Shown: positions 1 through 5,569, counted from the stretch's first letter. The stretch is DNA of 5,569 nt from Planctomycetaceae bacterium (GCA_947464585.1 CANHYS010000187.1:1-5569); one strand, 5' to 3'. Notes: generated from the letters alone by a model not told the origin. Made by a program: numbers and translations.

Positions 1-249
1 GAGGAGCCGGTCGGAGGCACGCGCAGGAGCCGGTGAATTCTGCGACTCACGAGCGATTGAGGATTCGTCCAAGAGCCTCCTGTAGCAGAATCCGCCGGTG
101 ACGAGCATGCCGCAGCCGGCGAGGCTGTGTTCACGAAAAACATCGCATCGTGCCACCCCGACAGGCGGATGCCCGTCCTTAGCAAGTTTCTTGGCCGACC
201 TCCGTCGGCTGGTTCTTACCCGGCCCTCCGGGCCTGATCCCCAACCCAT
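1..249 (-). CDS. Possible partial hypothetical protein, Arg-rich, open at the left edge
   Basis: From an ATG at 249-247 this minus-strand frame runs 83 codons to base 1 without a stop; an in-frame TGA lies 9 codons upstream of the ATG. The product begins MGWGSGPEGR, followed by a basic stretch (residues about 11-23, with SRRRSAKKLAK), then a Cys-containing part (GCGMLVTGGFCYRRLL) and a Ser/Ala/Pro-rich end. No family or motif could be assigned. It reminds me of short hypothetical proteins annotated repeatedly in planctomycete genomes, but that is unverified recollection. No good Shine-Dalgarno precedes the ATG. Third-position GC is clearly lower and more mixed than in the neighbouring genes, and the DNA carries several inverted repeats, so it may be a dispersed repeat or structured RNA locus that happens to be open, not a translated gene. 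If real, it is divergent from the lactonase operon, with 75 bases between start codons. Confidence 0.35.
   Translation of the reverse strand, partial: MGWGSGPEGRVRTSRRRSAKKLAKDGHPPVGVARCDVFREHSLAGCGMLVTGGFCYRRLLDESSIARESQNSPAPARASDRLL
30..98. repeat. Imperfect inverted repeat, 14-base arms
   Basis: Arm 30-43 (CCGGTGAATTCTGC) pairs with arm 85-98 (GCAGAATCCGCCGG). Thirteen of 14 positions pair, one as T34-G94 wobble, with a single mismatch A36/C92. The 41-base loop contains a short inner GGA-TTCG-TCC element at 61-70. There is no T-tract on either side, so it is not a standard intrinsic terminator. It may be the structured core of a dispersed repeat or a folded RNA. Confidence 0.45.
194..234. 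repeat. Two consecutive compact hairpins
   Basis: Hairpin one is GCCGAC (194-199), loop CTCC, GTCGGC (204-209), a perfect 6-base stem. In a plus-strand RNA it could gain three G-U wobble pairs on its outer side (191-193 with 210-212). Hairpin two is GGCCC (222-226), loop TCC, GGGCC (230-234), or alternatively CCCGG/CCGGG around CCCT. Both have small C/T-rich loops and lie in the non-genic segment before the lactonase gene, inside the minus-strand frame 1-249. No T-tract follows either one. Confidence 0.4.
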
Positions 250-324
250 CGCAGTCCAAGTCCGGAAACCACTTCAGGTACATTTTCATTTCCTGCAGCG
301 ATAACGGTCGCTTCGTAAGCCACG

Positions 325-1176
325 ATGAACATCGACTCACACCAGCACTTCTGGAGCTATTCGGCCGCGGAGTATCCGTGGATCGGGCCCGGCATGGAGC
401 GGCTGGCCCGCGACTATTTGCCTGTGGACCTCAAGCCGCCCGCCGCAGCGGAGGGCATCGGCGGCACGGTCGCCGTGCAGGCCCGGCAGACGCTCGAGGA
501 GACTCGCTGGCTGCTCGACCTGGCGGAGCGGCATCCGCTGATCCGCGGCGTGGTGGGCTGGGTCGATCTACGGAGCACGGCTGTCGGCGACCAGCTCGCC
601 GAGTTCGTGGCACGAAAAAAATTCGTGGGCGTGCGGCACGTCGTGCAGGACGAACCCGATCTCCGCTTTCTCCTCGGCACGGAATTCGTCCGTGGACTCA
701 AGCAGCTGCATGCGTTTGGCCTCACCTACGACCTGCTGCTCTATCCGCAGCAGCTATCGGCGGCGGTGGAACTGGCGGCGAGCCTGCCCGAGCAGCCTTT
801 CGTGCTCGACCACCTGGCCAAGCCGCAGATCAAGACGTGGACGAAGTCTGGCGACATGGATCCCTGGCGGCACGACATCGACGCCCTGGCCAAACATAAA
901 AACGTCTGCTGCAAGCTGTCGGGGCTGGTTACGGAGGCGGTCTGGCGGCAATGGCGGCCGGCCGACTTCACTCCCTATCTCGACGTCGCCCTGACGGCGT
1001 TTGGTCCCGAGCGGCTCATGTTTGGCAGCGACTGGCCGGTCTGCCTGCTCGCCGGCGACTATGCCGAGGTGGCGGGCATCATCGGGAATTGTGTGGCTCA
1101 GCTGTCGGCCGCCGAACAGGCAGCGATCTGGGGTGGCACCGCCACCCGGTTCTACGGACTCGATACGAAGGAGTGA
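325..1176 (+). CDS. Amidohydrolase-2 family sugar lactonase (L-fuconolactonase-like, COG3618)
   Basis: This is a 283-residue TIM-barrel hydrolase, full length for the family. Members of COG3618 open aldonolactones such as L-fucono-, L-galactono- or L-rhamnonolactone to the free acid in the cytoplasm. Visible family motifs are the N-terminal HxH (DSHQHFW, residues 4-10), GVRH at 102-105, LDHLAKP at 161-167, KLSG at 197-200 and the C-terminal GSDWP at 234-238, whose Asp236 is the expected catalytic or metal-site residue. No signal peptide is present. The ATG at 325 is chosen because the HxH motif starts only four residues later; no clear Shine-Dalgarno precedes it. The gene ends 5 bases before a zinc dehydrogenase gene, which suggests consecutive steps of oxidative sugar breakdown. 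The exact substrate cannot be read from sequence; 4-sulfomuconolactonase and related activities also occur in this family. The fold and family are secure, the L-fuconolactone label is tentative. Confidence 0.9.
   Translation: MNIDSHQHFWSYSAAEYPWIGPGMERLARDYLPVDLKPPAAAEGIGGTVAVQARQTLEETRWLLDLAERHPLIRGVVGWVDLRSTAVGDQLAEFVARKKFVGVRHVVQDEPDLRFLLGTEFVRGLKQLHAFGLTYDLLLYPQQLSAAVELAASLPEQPFVLDHLAKPQIKTWTKSGDMDPWRHDIDALAKHKNVCCKLSGLVTEAVWRQWRPADFTPYLDVALTAFGPERLMFGSDWPVCLLAGDYAEVAGIIGNCVAQLSAAEQAAIWGGTATRFYGLDTKE
1168..1173 (+). promoter_or_regulatory. Ribosome binding site of the dehydrogenase gene
   Basis: AAGGAG lies 8 bases before the ATG at 1182 and is part of the last sense codons of the lactonase gene (stop at 1174-1176). 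It fixes the dehydrogenase start at 1182 rather than at the in-frame ATG at 951, and implies translational coupling of the two genes. Confidence 0.8.
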
Positions 1177-1181
1177 GGCAG

Positions 1182-2213
1182 ATGCAGGCGTTGCTACTGG
1201 AAAAACCCAAGGAGTTCCGGTTCATCGACACGCCGGAGCCGGGGGCACCGCAGGCCGGCGAGGCGGTCGTCCGCGTGCATGCTGTCGGCATCTGCGGCAC
1301 CGATTACGGCGGCTACTTGGGCAAGATGCCCTTCTTCAGTTACCCGCGGATTCCCGGGCATGAACTGGGGGTCGAGGTGGTCGCCGTTGGCCCGGGCGTC
1401 ACGAACGTCCAGCCGGGCGATCGCTGCTGCGTCGAGCCCTACATCAACTGCCAGCAGTGTTATTCCTGCCAGCGTGGGCTGACCAACTGCTGCGAACACC
1501 ATCAGACGCTCGGCGTGCACTGCGACGGCGGCCTGCGGCCGCTGTTCAACGTGCCGGCGCGAAAGCTCCACCCCTCGCCGAAGCTCTCCCACGCGCAAAA
1601 TGCGGTCGTGGAGACGCTCGCCATCGGCTGCCATGCGATCGACCGCGGTGATCCCAAGCCAGGTGAGCATGTGCTCATCATCGGTGCCGGGCCGATCGGC
1701 CTGTCGGCCCTCGAGTTTGCCAAGCTGTCGGGGGCGCGAGTGATCGTGATGGACATGGTCGCAAGCCGCCTCGCGTTTGTCCGTGAACGCATGGGCGTGG
1801 CCGACACGCTTGTCGCCAAGGGGGATGCCTCCGACGAGCAGGCCATTGCGGCACTCACCGACGGCAGGATGTGCGACCTCGTCGTCGATGCGACCGGCAG
1901 CGCCGCGAGCATGGCGAGCGCACTGAAGCTCTGCAGCTTCGGCGGGCGGCTCGTCTACGTGGGAATCACGCAGAGCGATCTCGTGTTTCCGCACAGCCCG
2001 GTGCTGCATCGCCGCGAGCTGTCGATCCTCGCCAGCCGCAACGCGCGCTCCCGCGATTTTTCCCGGATCATCGGGCTGATCGAAGCAGGAACGATCGACA
2101 CGGGGCCGTGGATCACCCACCATGTGCCGTTTGCCGACACGATACGTCAGTTTCCGCGGCTGCTCGAGCCGACAAGCGGCGTGATCAAGGCCGTCATCGA
2201 GATTCCGGCGTGA
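1182..2213 (+). CDS. Zinc-dependent medium-chain dehydrogenase, L-galactonate 5-dehydrogenase-like
   Basis: This 343-residue enzyme belongs to the zinc-containing alcohol dehydrogenase/sorbitol dehydrogenase superfamily, which oxidises a secondary alcohol with NAD(P)+. Catalytic zinc ligands are visible as Cys38 in GICGTD (36-41), His60-Glu61 in PGHE and probably Glu144 in VETLA. A structural zinc site is intact as Cys90, Cys93, Cys96 and Cys104. The Rossmann motif GAGPIG is at 168-173, and Asp191 at the end of the second beta strand suggests NAD rather than NADP. FFSYP, TNCCE, GVHxDGG and SRNA followed by DF are also found, as I remember it, in E. coli LgoD (YjjN), which converts L-galactonate to D-tagaturonate. 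The start at 1182 is fixed by AAGGAG 8 bases upstream; an in-frame extension to 951 would overlap the lactonase gene and lacks homology. It is the second gene of an operon with that lactonase, whose product it may oxidise. L-fucose, L-fuconate or another polyol remain possible substrates. Confidence 0.9.
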   Translation: MQALLLEKPKEFRFIDTPEPGAPQAGEAVVRVHAVGICGTDYGGYLGKMPFFSYPRIPGHELGVEVVAVGPGVTNVQPGDRCCVEPYINCQQCYSCQRGLTNCCEHHQTLGVHCDGGLRPLFNVPARKLHPSPKLSHAQNAVVETLAIGCHAIDRGDPKPGEHVLIIGAGPIGLSALEFAKLSGARVIVMDMVASRLAFVRERMGVADTLVAKGDASDEQAIAALTDGRMCDLVVDATGSAASMASALKLCSFGGRLVYVGITQSDLVFPHSPVLHRRELSILASRNARSRDFSRIIGLIEAGTIDTGPWITHHVPFADTIRQFPRLLEPTSGVIKAVIEIPA

Positions 2214-2232
2214 CGATCGTCACGTCGATGAC
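2193..2232. terminator. Nested hairpin at the convergent gene junction, possible bidirectional 3'-end structure
   Basis: Outer arms GTCATCGA (2193-2200) and TCGATGAC (2225-2232) are perfectly complementary. Nested directly against the right arm is a perfect 16-base palindrome, 2209-2224 (CGTGAC, GATC, GTCACG). Together they give 14 base pairs with an 8-base one-sided bulge (2201-2208) and a GATC loop. It covers the stop codons of both convergent genes. There is no T-tract on either strand, so a classical intrinsic terminator is not supported; transcript-end stabilisation or chance arising from the coding sequence are alternatives. Confidence 0.35.
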
Positions 2233-3975
2233 CTCGAGCTTGGCGAAGCAGTTGCGCATGGTGCACCGCAGCGTGAACACGTCCCCTTTGCGAACCGGCT
2301 CGCCGCGGACAAGCTCGAAATAGTTCCCACGCTCCCGCGCGGCAGCCAGGGCCTGCGGGAGGATGGGGCCGATGATGTCCCATTCTTGGTCGGGGAGCGG
2401 ATCACCGGCAGAGACCGTGTTGATCTCAGCAAACGGTCGTGCATCGCGGTGCAGCCCGGAGAGCGGCAGGAACTCGGCGGTATACGCGGTGTCGACGAGA
2501 TACCAGACGGGCGTGCCGGCCGGCAGGGCGGCGAGGGCCTGTCGCGTGTCCGCGGGCAGGCTGTCGTCGTCGAGGGGCGTCTGGGCCAGCATCAGGTCGC
2601 AGGCTTCGCCCGTGCGGAGCCGCATGCCGCGTGCGAGCGAGATCCGGCTGCTCGAGACACTGAAGAACGCCTCGCCGGTCTGCGTGCCGACGCCGGCGAG
2701 TTGCTGGGAGAGTTCGCGGGTCTGGAGCGTCCACCGCAGGCCCACGGTGGTGACTGCCCGGAGCGTGAGTTCACATGACGTGTCTTTGCCAGGCTCGAGG
2801 TCGACGAACTGCTCGCGTTCGCCGCCGGGGCTCTCCGCCCGCATGAGCCACCGGCCTGGCGACACCCTGGGAAACGTGAACCGTCCGTCGTCATCGGTCC
2901 GCACGACGGCTGGTACAGCCGTGGCGGCATCGCCATGGGCCGTTTCGTACCAGTCTTCAATGCGGACAATCGCGGCGGCCGCCGGCCCGCCGTCGGGCTT
3001 CAACACGCGGCCCGAGAGCCTCGCCGCGTCGGTGTCGGCCAGCGGCCGCAGGTCGTAGCGGCGGACCTGCACGGCAGTTCCCGGTGTGGGCGGTTCGAAG
3101 CGAATCGTATCGCTCACGAGACGGCAGCCGGGGGCCGTGAGACGCACCGCCACCACGGGTTCACCCGTACGGTCAATGGGCACGAGCACGAGCCCGGAGG
3201 CCGGGATGCCGTATTCGCTGCACGATTCCGCCAGGTCGGGCGGCCGCCCGACGACCAGCGACTCGGTCAGCAGGTCGTCGCTCATCTCCGCGCCGACGAG
3301 GCAGTCAGAGCCGGCCAGAAACCGCACGTCGTCCGGCACCATGCCGTCCGGCAGGTTGACGCTCGTGATGAGGTAGTTGGCCTGCCGTGAGTCGTCCCCG
3401 GCCGCCGGCGAGAGCAGGTCGAAGAGCCCCTCGGCATCGCCGGCCTCGATCAGCTTCTCGGCACGCTCGCCGTCCAACGAAAACATCCGCGCCGCCACGT
3501 CCTTGAGCCCTGCCGTAAGGTCGAGGCCGATCGCCCGCCGCGCATGGACGATCTCCCGGGCGAGGAGTTCCACGGTCTTCTCGCCGCTTGTGCGGTGGAG
3601 CACGCCGCCCGTGAACGGGTTCACGAAGGCCAGTGTCGGGTGGGCTTTCGTCCCGAGCTGTTCTTCGAGCGACGCATCGTTCTCTGCTCGCAACCAGACC
3701 ATATCGGCCAGTCCCTCGCGGATCAAAGCCGCGGTCATGGCCTCCGTCTCGAGCCTGCGACAGGCATCGGAATTCGGTGCGGCAAGCAGCACGACCATGT
3801 GCTGGTGCTGTGCCTGGGCCTTGGCGACGGCCGCGGCATAGTCGGACTGCCAAGGCAGCGGTTCCGCTTTCGGCGGCTGTGCTGCCAGCGGCAGGGAAAA
3901 CCACGGCAGGGCTGCCAGCAGGATGCCGACCAGGAGGTTCAGACGGTGGACGGCGGGGAGAGCAGTGGGACGCAT
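2194..3975 (-). CDS. Exported protein with degenerate thioredoxin-like and carboxypeptidase-regulatory-like domains
   Basis: The 593-residue product starts with a Sec-type signal peptide: positive residues near 11, a hydrophobic core at about 13-30 and a likely cleavage near LAA-Q at 30-33. Residues about 42-145 resemble a thioredoxin-fold domain (WQSDYAAAVAKA, then AAPNSDACRRLE at 65-76, then AHPTLAFVNP at 111-120 with a probable cis-proline at 113). The usual CxxC is reduced to SDAC, leaving only Cys72, so disulfide reductase activity is doubtful. Residues about 318-405 resemble a carboxypeptidase-regulatory-like beta sandwich (SGRVLKPDGG, then TDDDGRFTFPRVSPGRW). Residues 145-317 and 406-593 match nothing I recognise; CTMRNC lies at 571-576. 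I chose the ATG at 3975 because it places the signal peptide correctly; an upstream in-frame TTG at 4026 would add 17 residues. No clear Shine-Dalgarno is seen. The 3' end overlaps the convergent dehydrogenase gene by 20 bases. Molecular function is unknown; a periplasmic or cell-surface location is inferred. Confidence 0.8.
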   Translation of the reverse strand: MRPTALPAVHRLNLLVGILLAALPWFSLPLAAQPPKAEPLPWQSDYAAAVAKAQAQHQHMVVLLAAPNSDACRRLETEAMTAALIREGLADMVWLRAENDASLEEQLGTKAHPTLAFVNPFTGGVLHRTSGEKTVELLAREIVHARRAIGLDLTAGLKDVAARMFSLDGERAEKLIEAGDAEGLFDLLSPAAGDDSRQANYLITSVNLPDGMVPDDVRFLAGSDCLVGAEMSDDLLTESLVVGRPPDLAESCSEYGIPASGLVLVPIDRTGEPVVAVRLTAPGCRLVSDTIRFEPPTPGTAVQVRRYDLRPLADTDAARLSGRVLKPDGGPAAAAIVRIEDWYETAHGDAATAVPAVVRTDDDGRFTFPRVSPGRWLMRAESPGGEREQFVDLEPGKDTSCELTLRAVTTVGLRWTLQTRELSQQLAGVGTQTGEAFFSVSSSRISLARGMRLRTGEACDLMLAQTPLDDDSLPADTRQALAALPAGTPVWYLVDTAYTAEFLPLSGLHRDARPFAEINTVSAGDPLPDQEWDIIGPILPQALAAARERGNYFELVRGEPVRKGDVFTLRCTMRNCFAKLEVIDVTIVTPESR

Positions 3976-4134
3976 GAACCGACTATGGCTCGCTTGAGTC
4001 CGAAATGCCAGTGGTGGGATGGCCAAGAGACGCGGGATGGTGTCGTCAAAATGCCGTTGAGAGGGCGATGCTTTTGCAGGGATGGGGCTTCTGGGGCAGT
4101 ATTGTCAGGGAAAGCTTCTCAGGCGGAGCCGTCC

Positions 4135-4144
4135 TTTCCGGAAA
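4135..4144. other. 10-base palindrome in the divergent intergenic region
   Basis: TTTCCGGAAA is a perfect palindrome ending 12 bases before the chosen acyltransferase start at 4157, in the 181-base gap between two divergent genes. It could be an operator half-site pair, but no second copy was seen and its length is compatible with chance. I found no convincing -35/-10 pair for either gene in 3976-4156. Confidence 0.2.
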
Positions 4145-4156
4145 CTTTTGGCCCGC

Positions 4157-5314
4157 ATGCCACACCACCCGACGCGATCCCCTGCCCCGCCAACCGCCGA
4201 CCGCCGCGCGTATCCCTTCATCGACGCGATCCGTGGCGTCGCGTCGCTTGTCATTCTGGCCCACCATCTTCTCACCTACGTTCCGCGGACCGATGAAACG
4301 CTGGCGGCCGTGCCCGTGATCCACCATGTGGTCTGGTGGTATGGCGGCCTGGCCACGCAGGTGTTCCTCGTGATCAGCGGCTTCGTCGGTGGCATGTCGC
4401 TGGCTCGTGCGACGCCGGAGGCCGCCGATCTGGGACGTCTGATGCTCGTCCGCTATCTTCGGCTGGCGTTGCCGGCGGTGGCGACGCTCCTGTTCGCGAT
4501 CGTGCTCTACGCTCTCGTGCCGCCGGCATGGGCGGCGTTTCCGCTCTTCGACGAGATCACCGTGGCTGGTGTGCTCGCGCACGCTGCCTTCCTGCAGGAC
4601 GTGCTCGGCTATCCGAGCCTGCTGGCGGGCTTTTGGTATCTGTCCATCGACTGGCAGTGCAACGCGTTGATGTGCCTGTTGATCATCGTGCAGGACGCGA
4701 TCCTGCGGCGGTTGCCAGGCCTGTCCCAGTCTGTGCAGGGGTTGGCGGTTATCGGACTGCCAATGCTTGTTGCGGTCCTGTCGCTTTTCGTGTGGAACGG
4801 TGCCGTCACGCATGAGACCTACGCGACCTACTTCTTCGGGATCGTGTTCCTCGGGACGCTCGCGGGGCTCGCCGTCGCGGGCCGAATCCCGCCGGCGATC
4901 TTCTGGGCCTATGTGGCGGCGGTCGCCGTCGCCGTCGTCGTGCAACGCCGTCCGCACCCCGCCGTGGCACTCGTCGCCGGCGTCGCGATCTATCTCCTGG
5001 CGCGATGGCAGCCGTCGGCCGCATCCCGTACCGACTCCCTGCCCCTGCTCGGCTGGCTGGGCCGGATCTCCTACTCGCTGTTTCTCATTCACTATCCGAC
5101 GATCTGGGCGGTGACGAGCGTGGCGCGGGGGATCGGCGGTGACACGGCAGCGGCCTCATGGCCGAGCCTCGTGGCGGCGGTCGCGGCCAGCCTCTTGGCG
5201 GCGGTGCTCCTGCACCGGCTGGTGGAGGTTCCCACACTCACCTTGGTGGGCCGGCTCAAGCCGGGCCAGGCGTACGTCCCGCCGACAACGGTCCCAGTGG
5301 TCACGCCTTCGTAA
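4157..5314 (+). CDS. Membrane acyltransferase, acyltransferase-3 family (OafA/YrhL-like)
   Basis: This is a 385-residue polytopic membrane protein with roughly ten hydrophobic segments (first at about 26-42, last at about 333-352). Acyltransferase-3 enzymes transfer acetyl or other acyl groups to sugars, lipopolysaccharide, exopolysaccharide or antibiotics at the membrane. Family signatures are visible: FIDAIRGVASLVILAHH at 21-37 with the conserved Arg26 and His36, FLVISGFVGG at 70-79, FWYLSIDWQ at 159-167 (Asp165 where many members have Glu), GRISYSLFLIHYP at 302-314, and HRLVEVP at 353-359. No SGNH domain follows, so it is the short form. The ATG at 4157 gives a normal short N-terminus; an in-frame ATG at 4082 would add 25 basic residues (KLLRRSRPFRKLLAR) and has no properly spaced Shine-Dalgarno either, so the start is uncertain. 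Neighbours give no clue to the acceptor: it is divergent from the exported-protein gene and followed by pgk. Confidence 0.88.
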   Translation: MPHHPTRSPAPPTADRRAYPFIDAIRGVASLVILAHHLLTYVPRTDETLAAVPVIHHVVWWYGGLATQVFLVISGFVGGMSLARATPEAADLGRLMLVRYLRLALPAVATLLFAIVLYALVPPAWAAFPLFDEITVAGVLAHAAFLQDVLGYPSLLAGFWYLSIDWQCNALMCLLIIVQDAILRRLPGLSQSVQGLAVIGLPMLVAVLSLFVWNGAVTHETYATYFFGIVFLGTLAGLAVAGRIPPAIFWAYVAAVAVAVVVQRRPHPAVALVAGVAIYLLARWQPSAASRTDSLPLLGWLGRISYSLFLIHYPTIWAVTSVARGIGGDTAAASWPSLVAAVAASLLAAVLLHRLVEVPTLTLVGRLKPGQAYVPPTTVPVVTPS

Positions 5315-5412
5315 TCGCTTTTCTGTGCTTTGGCGGCGCGGGCACCGGTTGCACGGTCGGCCGGGTGCGGGTCGAATACGGTTCCGCGAGCCTGTTGGCA
5401 GCGGGCAGCCGC

Positions 5413-5440
5413 TTGAAAGTCCCGACACCTCCGACATACC
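5413..5440 (+). promoter_or_regulatory. Weak candidate promoter for pgk
   Basis: TTGAAA (5413-5418) matches the sigma-70 -35 consensus at five of six positions. After 16 bases, CATACC (5435-5440) matches the -10 consensus at only three of six. Transcription would begin near 5447 and give a leader of about 24 bases. The weak -10 makes this tentative, and read-through from the acyltransferase gene is possible. Confidence 0.25.
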
Positions 5441-5454
5441 CAGCCACACTGATC

Positions 5455-5459
5455 AGGAG
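5455..5459 (+). promoter_or_regulatory. pgk: Ribosome binding site of pgk
   Basis: AGGAG lies 11 bases before the ATG at 5471. The spacing is slightly long but acceptable, and it supports the chosen start. It is one of only two clear Shine-Dalgarno sequences in this window. Confidence 0.7.
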
Positions 5460-5470
5460 CATTTTTCACC

Positions 5471-5569
5471 ATGGCCAAGAAATCCGTCGCCAGCATCGAT
5501 CCCCAGGGCAAGACCATCCTCGTCCGCGTCGACTTCAATGTCCCGCAGGACGACGCCGGGGCGATCACC
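5471..5569 (+). CDS. pgk: Phosphoglycerate kinase, N-terminal fragment cut by the window end
   Basis: Only the first 33 codons are present. The product begins [14 protein letters not shown] and then shows the phosphoglycerate kinase N-terminal signature VRVDFNVP (residues 18-25). Asp21 and Asn23 correspond to the conserved 3-phosphoglycerate-binding residues of the N-terminal domain. The enzyme interconverts 1,3-bisphosphoglycerate and 3-phosphoglycerate with ADP/ATP in cytoplasmic glycolysis and gluconeogenesis. The ATG at 5471 is supported by AGGAG upstream and by the usual distance from the start to RVDFNVP. The gene runs off the right edge, so integrity cannot be judged. The 156-base gap to the acyltransferase and its own ribosome binding site suggest an independent transcription unit. 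Whether a gap gene follows is not visible. Confidence 0.93.
   Translation, partial: MAKKSVASIDPQGKTILVRVDFNVPQDDAGAIT

Noticed and set aside
3..34. Direct repeat GGAGCCGGT at 3-11 and 26-34
   Set aside because: Only two 9-base copies 23 bases apart are seen, with dissimilar flanks. No CRISPR or tandem array pattern can be supported at the window edge.
1..36. Plus-strand frame ending in TGA at 34-36, possible C-terminus of an upstream gene
   Set aside because: Eleven codons are too few to judge, and the other plus frames also stop within about 100 bases.
98..304. 68-residue plus-strand open frame from a GTG at 98
   Set aside because: It has no Shine-Dalgarno, motif or family, and runs opposite the minus-strand frame in the same repeat-rich segment. 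It is no better supported than other frames there.
277..305. Possible sigma-70 promoter before the lactonase gene (GATAAC at 300-305)
   Set aside because: The -10 matches four of six positions, but the hexamer 17 bases upstream (GGTACA) matches only three of six. This is not distinguishable from chance.
951..1181. In-frame upstream extension of the dehydrogenase to an ATG at 951
   Set aside because: The 77 extra residues overlap the lactonase gene and look non-homologous, while AAGGAG is correctly placed for the ATG at 1182.
1194..2123. 309-residue minus-strand open frame antisense to the dehydrogenase gene
   Set aside because: It lies wholly opposite a well-supported gene with intact zinc and NAD motifs. 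Its translation has no motif and has the skewed composition typical of shadow frames in GC-rich DNA.
4046..5092. 348-residue minus-strand open frame antisense to the acyltransferase gene
   Set aside because: The translation is an Arg/Gln/His/Glu-rich string without hydrophobic core or motif, whereas the plus strand has clear acyltransferase-3 signatures. It is a high-GC shadow frame.
5341..5368. GC-rich imperfect hairpin after the acyltransferase gene (GCACCGG with CCGGGTGC)
   Set aside because: The 7-base stem needs a bulged G and has no T-tract, so it cannot be called an intrinsic terminator.

Overview
The window reads as a stretch of chromosome from a GC-rich bacterium, most likely a planctomycete (Pirellulales-like). 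This is inferred from three things: the high GC content, weak or absent Shine-Dalgarno sequences at several starts, and a secreted thioredoxin-like protein with a carboxypeptidase-regulatory-like domain of a kind common in that phylum. No rRNA or other marker gene confirms it. I see no phage gene, transposase, CRISPR array, tRNA or rRNA.

Layout. Positions 1-324 hold no confident gene. A minus-strand reading frame, open from an ATG at 249 to the left edge, lies in a segment rich in inverted repeats and with codon use unlike its neighbours; it may be a dispersed repeat or a small hypothetical gene. Positions 325-2213 are a tight two-gene plus-strand operon: a COG3618 sugar-lactone hydrolase (L-fuconolactonase type) and a zinc-dependent medium-chain dehydrogenase resembling L-galactonate 5-dehydrogenase (LgoD/YjjN). 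Only 5 bases separate them, and the second gene's ribosome binding site lies in the last codons of the first. Positions 2194-3975 (minus strand) encode a 593-residue exported protein with a degenerate thioredoxin-like domain and a beta-sandwich domain. Its 3' end overlaps the dehydrogenase gene by 20 bases, and a strong nested hairpin sits on the junction. A 181-base divergent intergenic region separates it from an integral-membrane acyltransferase-3 gene (4157-5314, plus). After a 156-base gap comes the 5' end of pgk, phosphoglycerate kinase (5471 onward, cut by the window edge).

How the genes work together. The first two genes probably act in sequence in the oxidative, non-phosphorylated breakdown of a sugar such as L-fucose or L-galactose: the lactone is opened to an aldonate, which the dehydrogenase then oxidises to a keto-aldonate. 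The exported protein, the acyltransferase and pgk show no clear functional link to this pair or to each other; pgk is central glycolysis with its own leader and ribosome binding site. The most novel material is the structured segment at the left edge, the hairpin at the convergent junction, and the unassigned C-terminal half of the exported protein.
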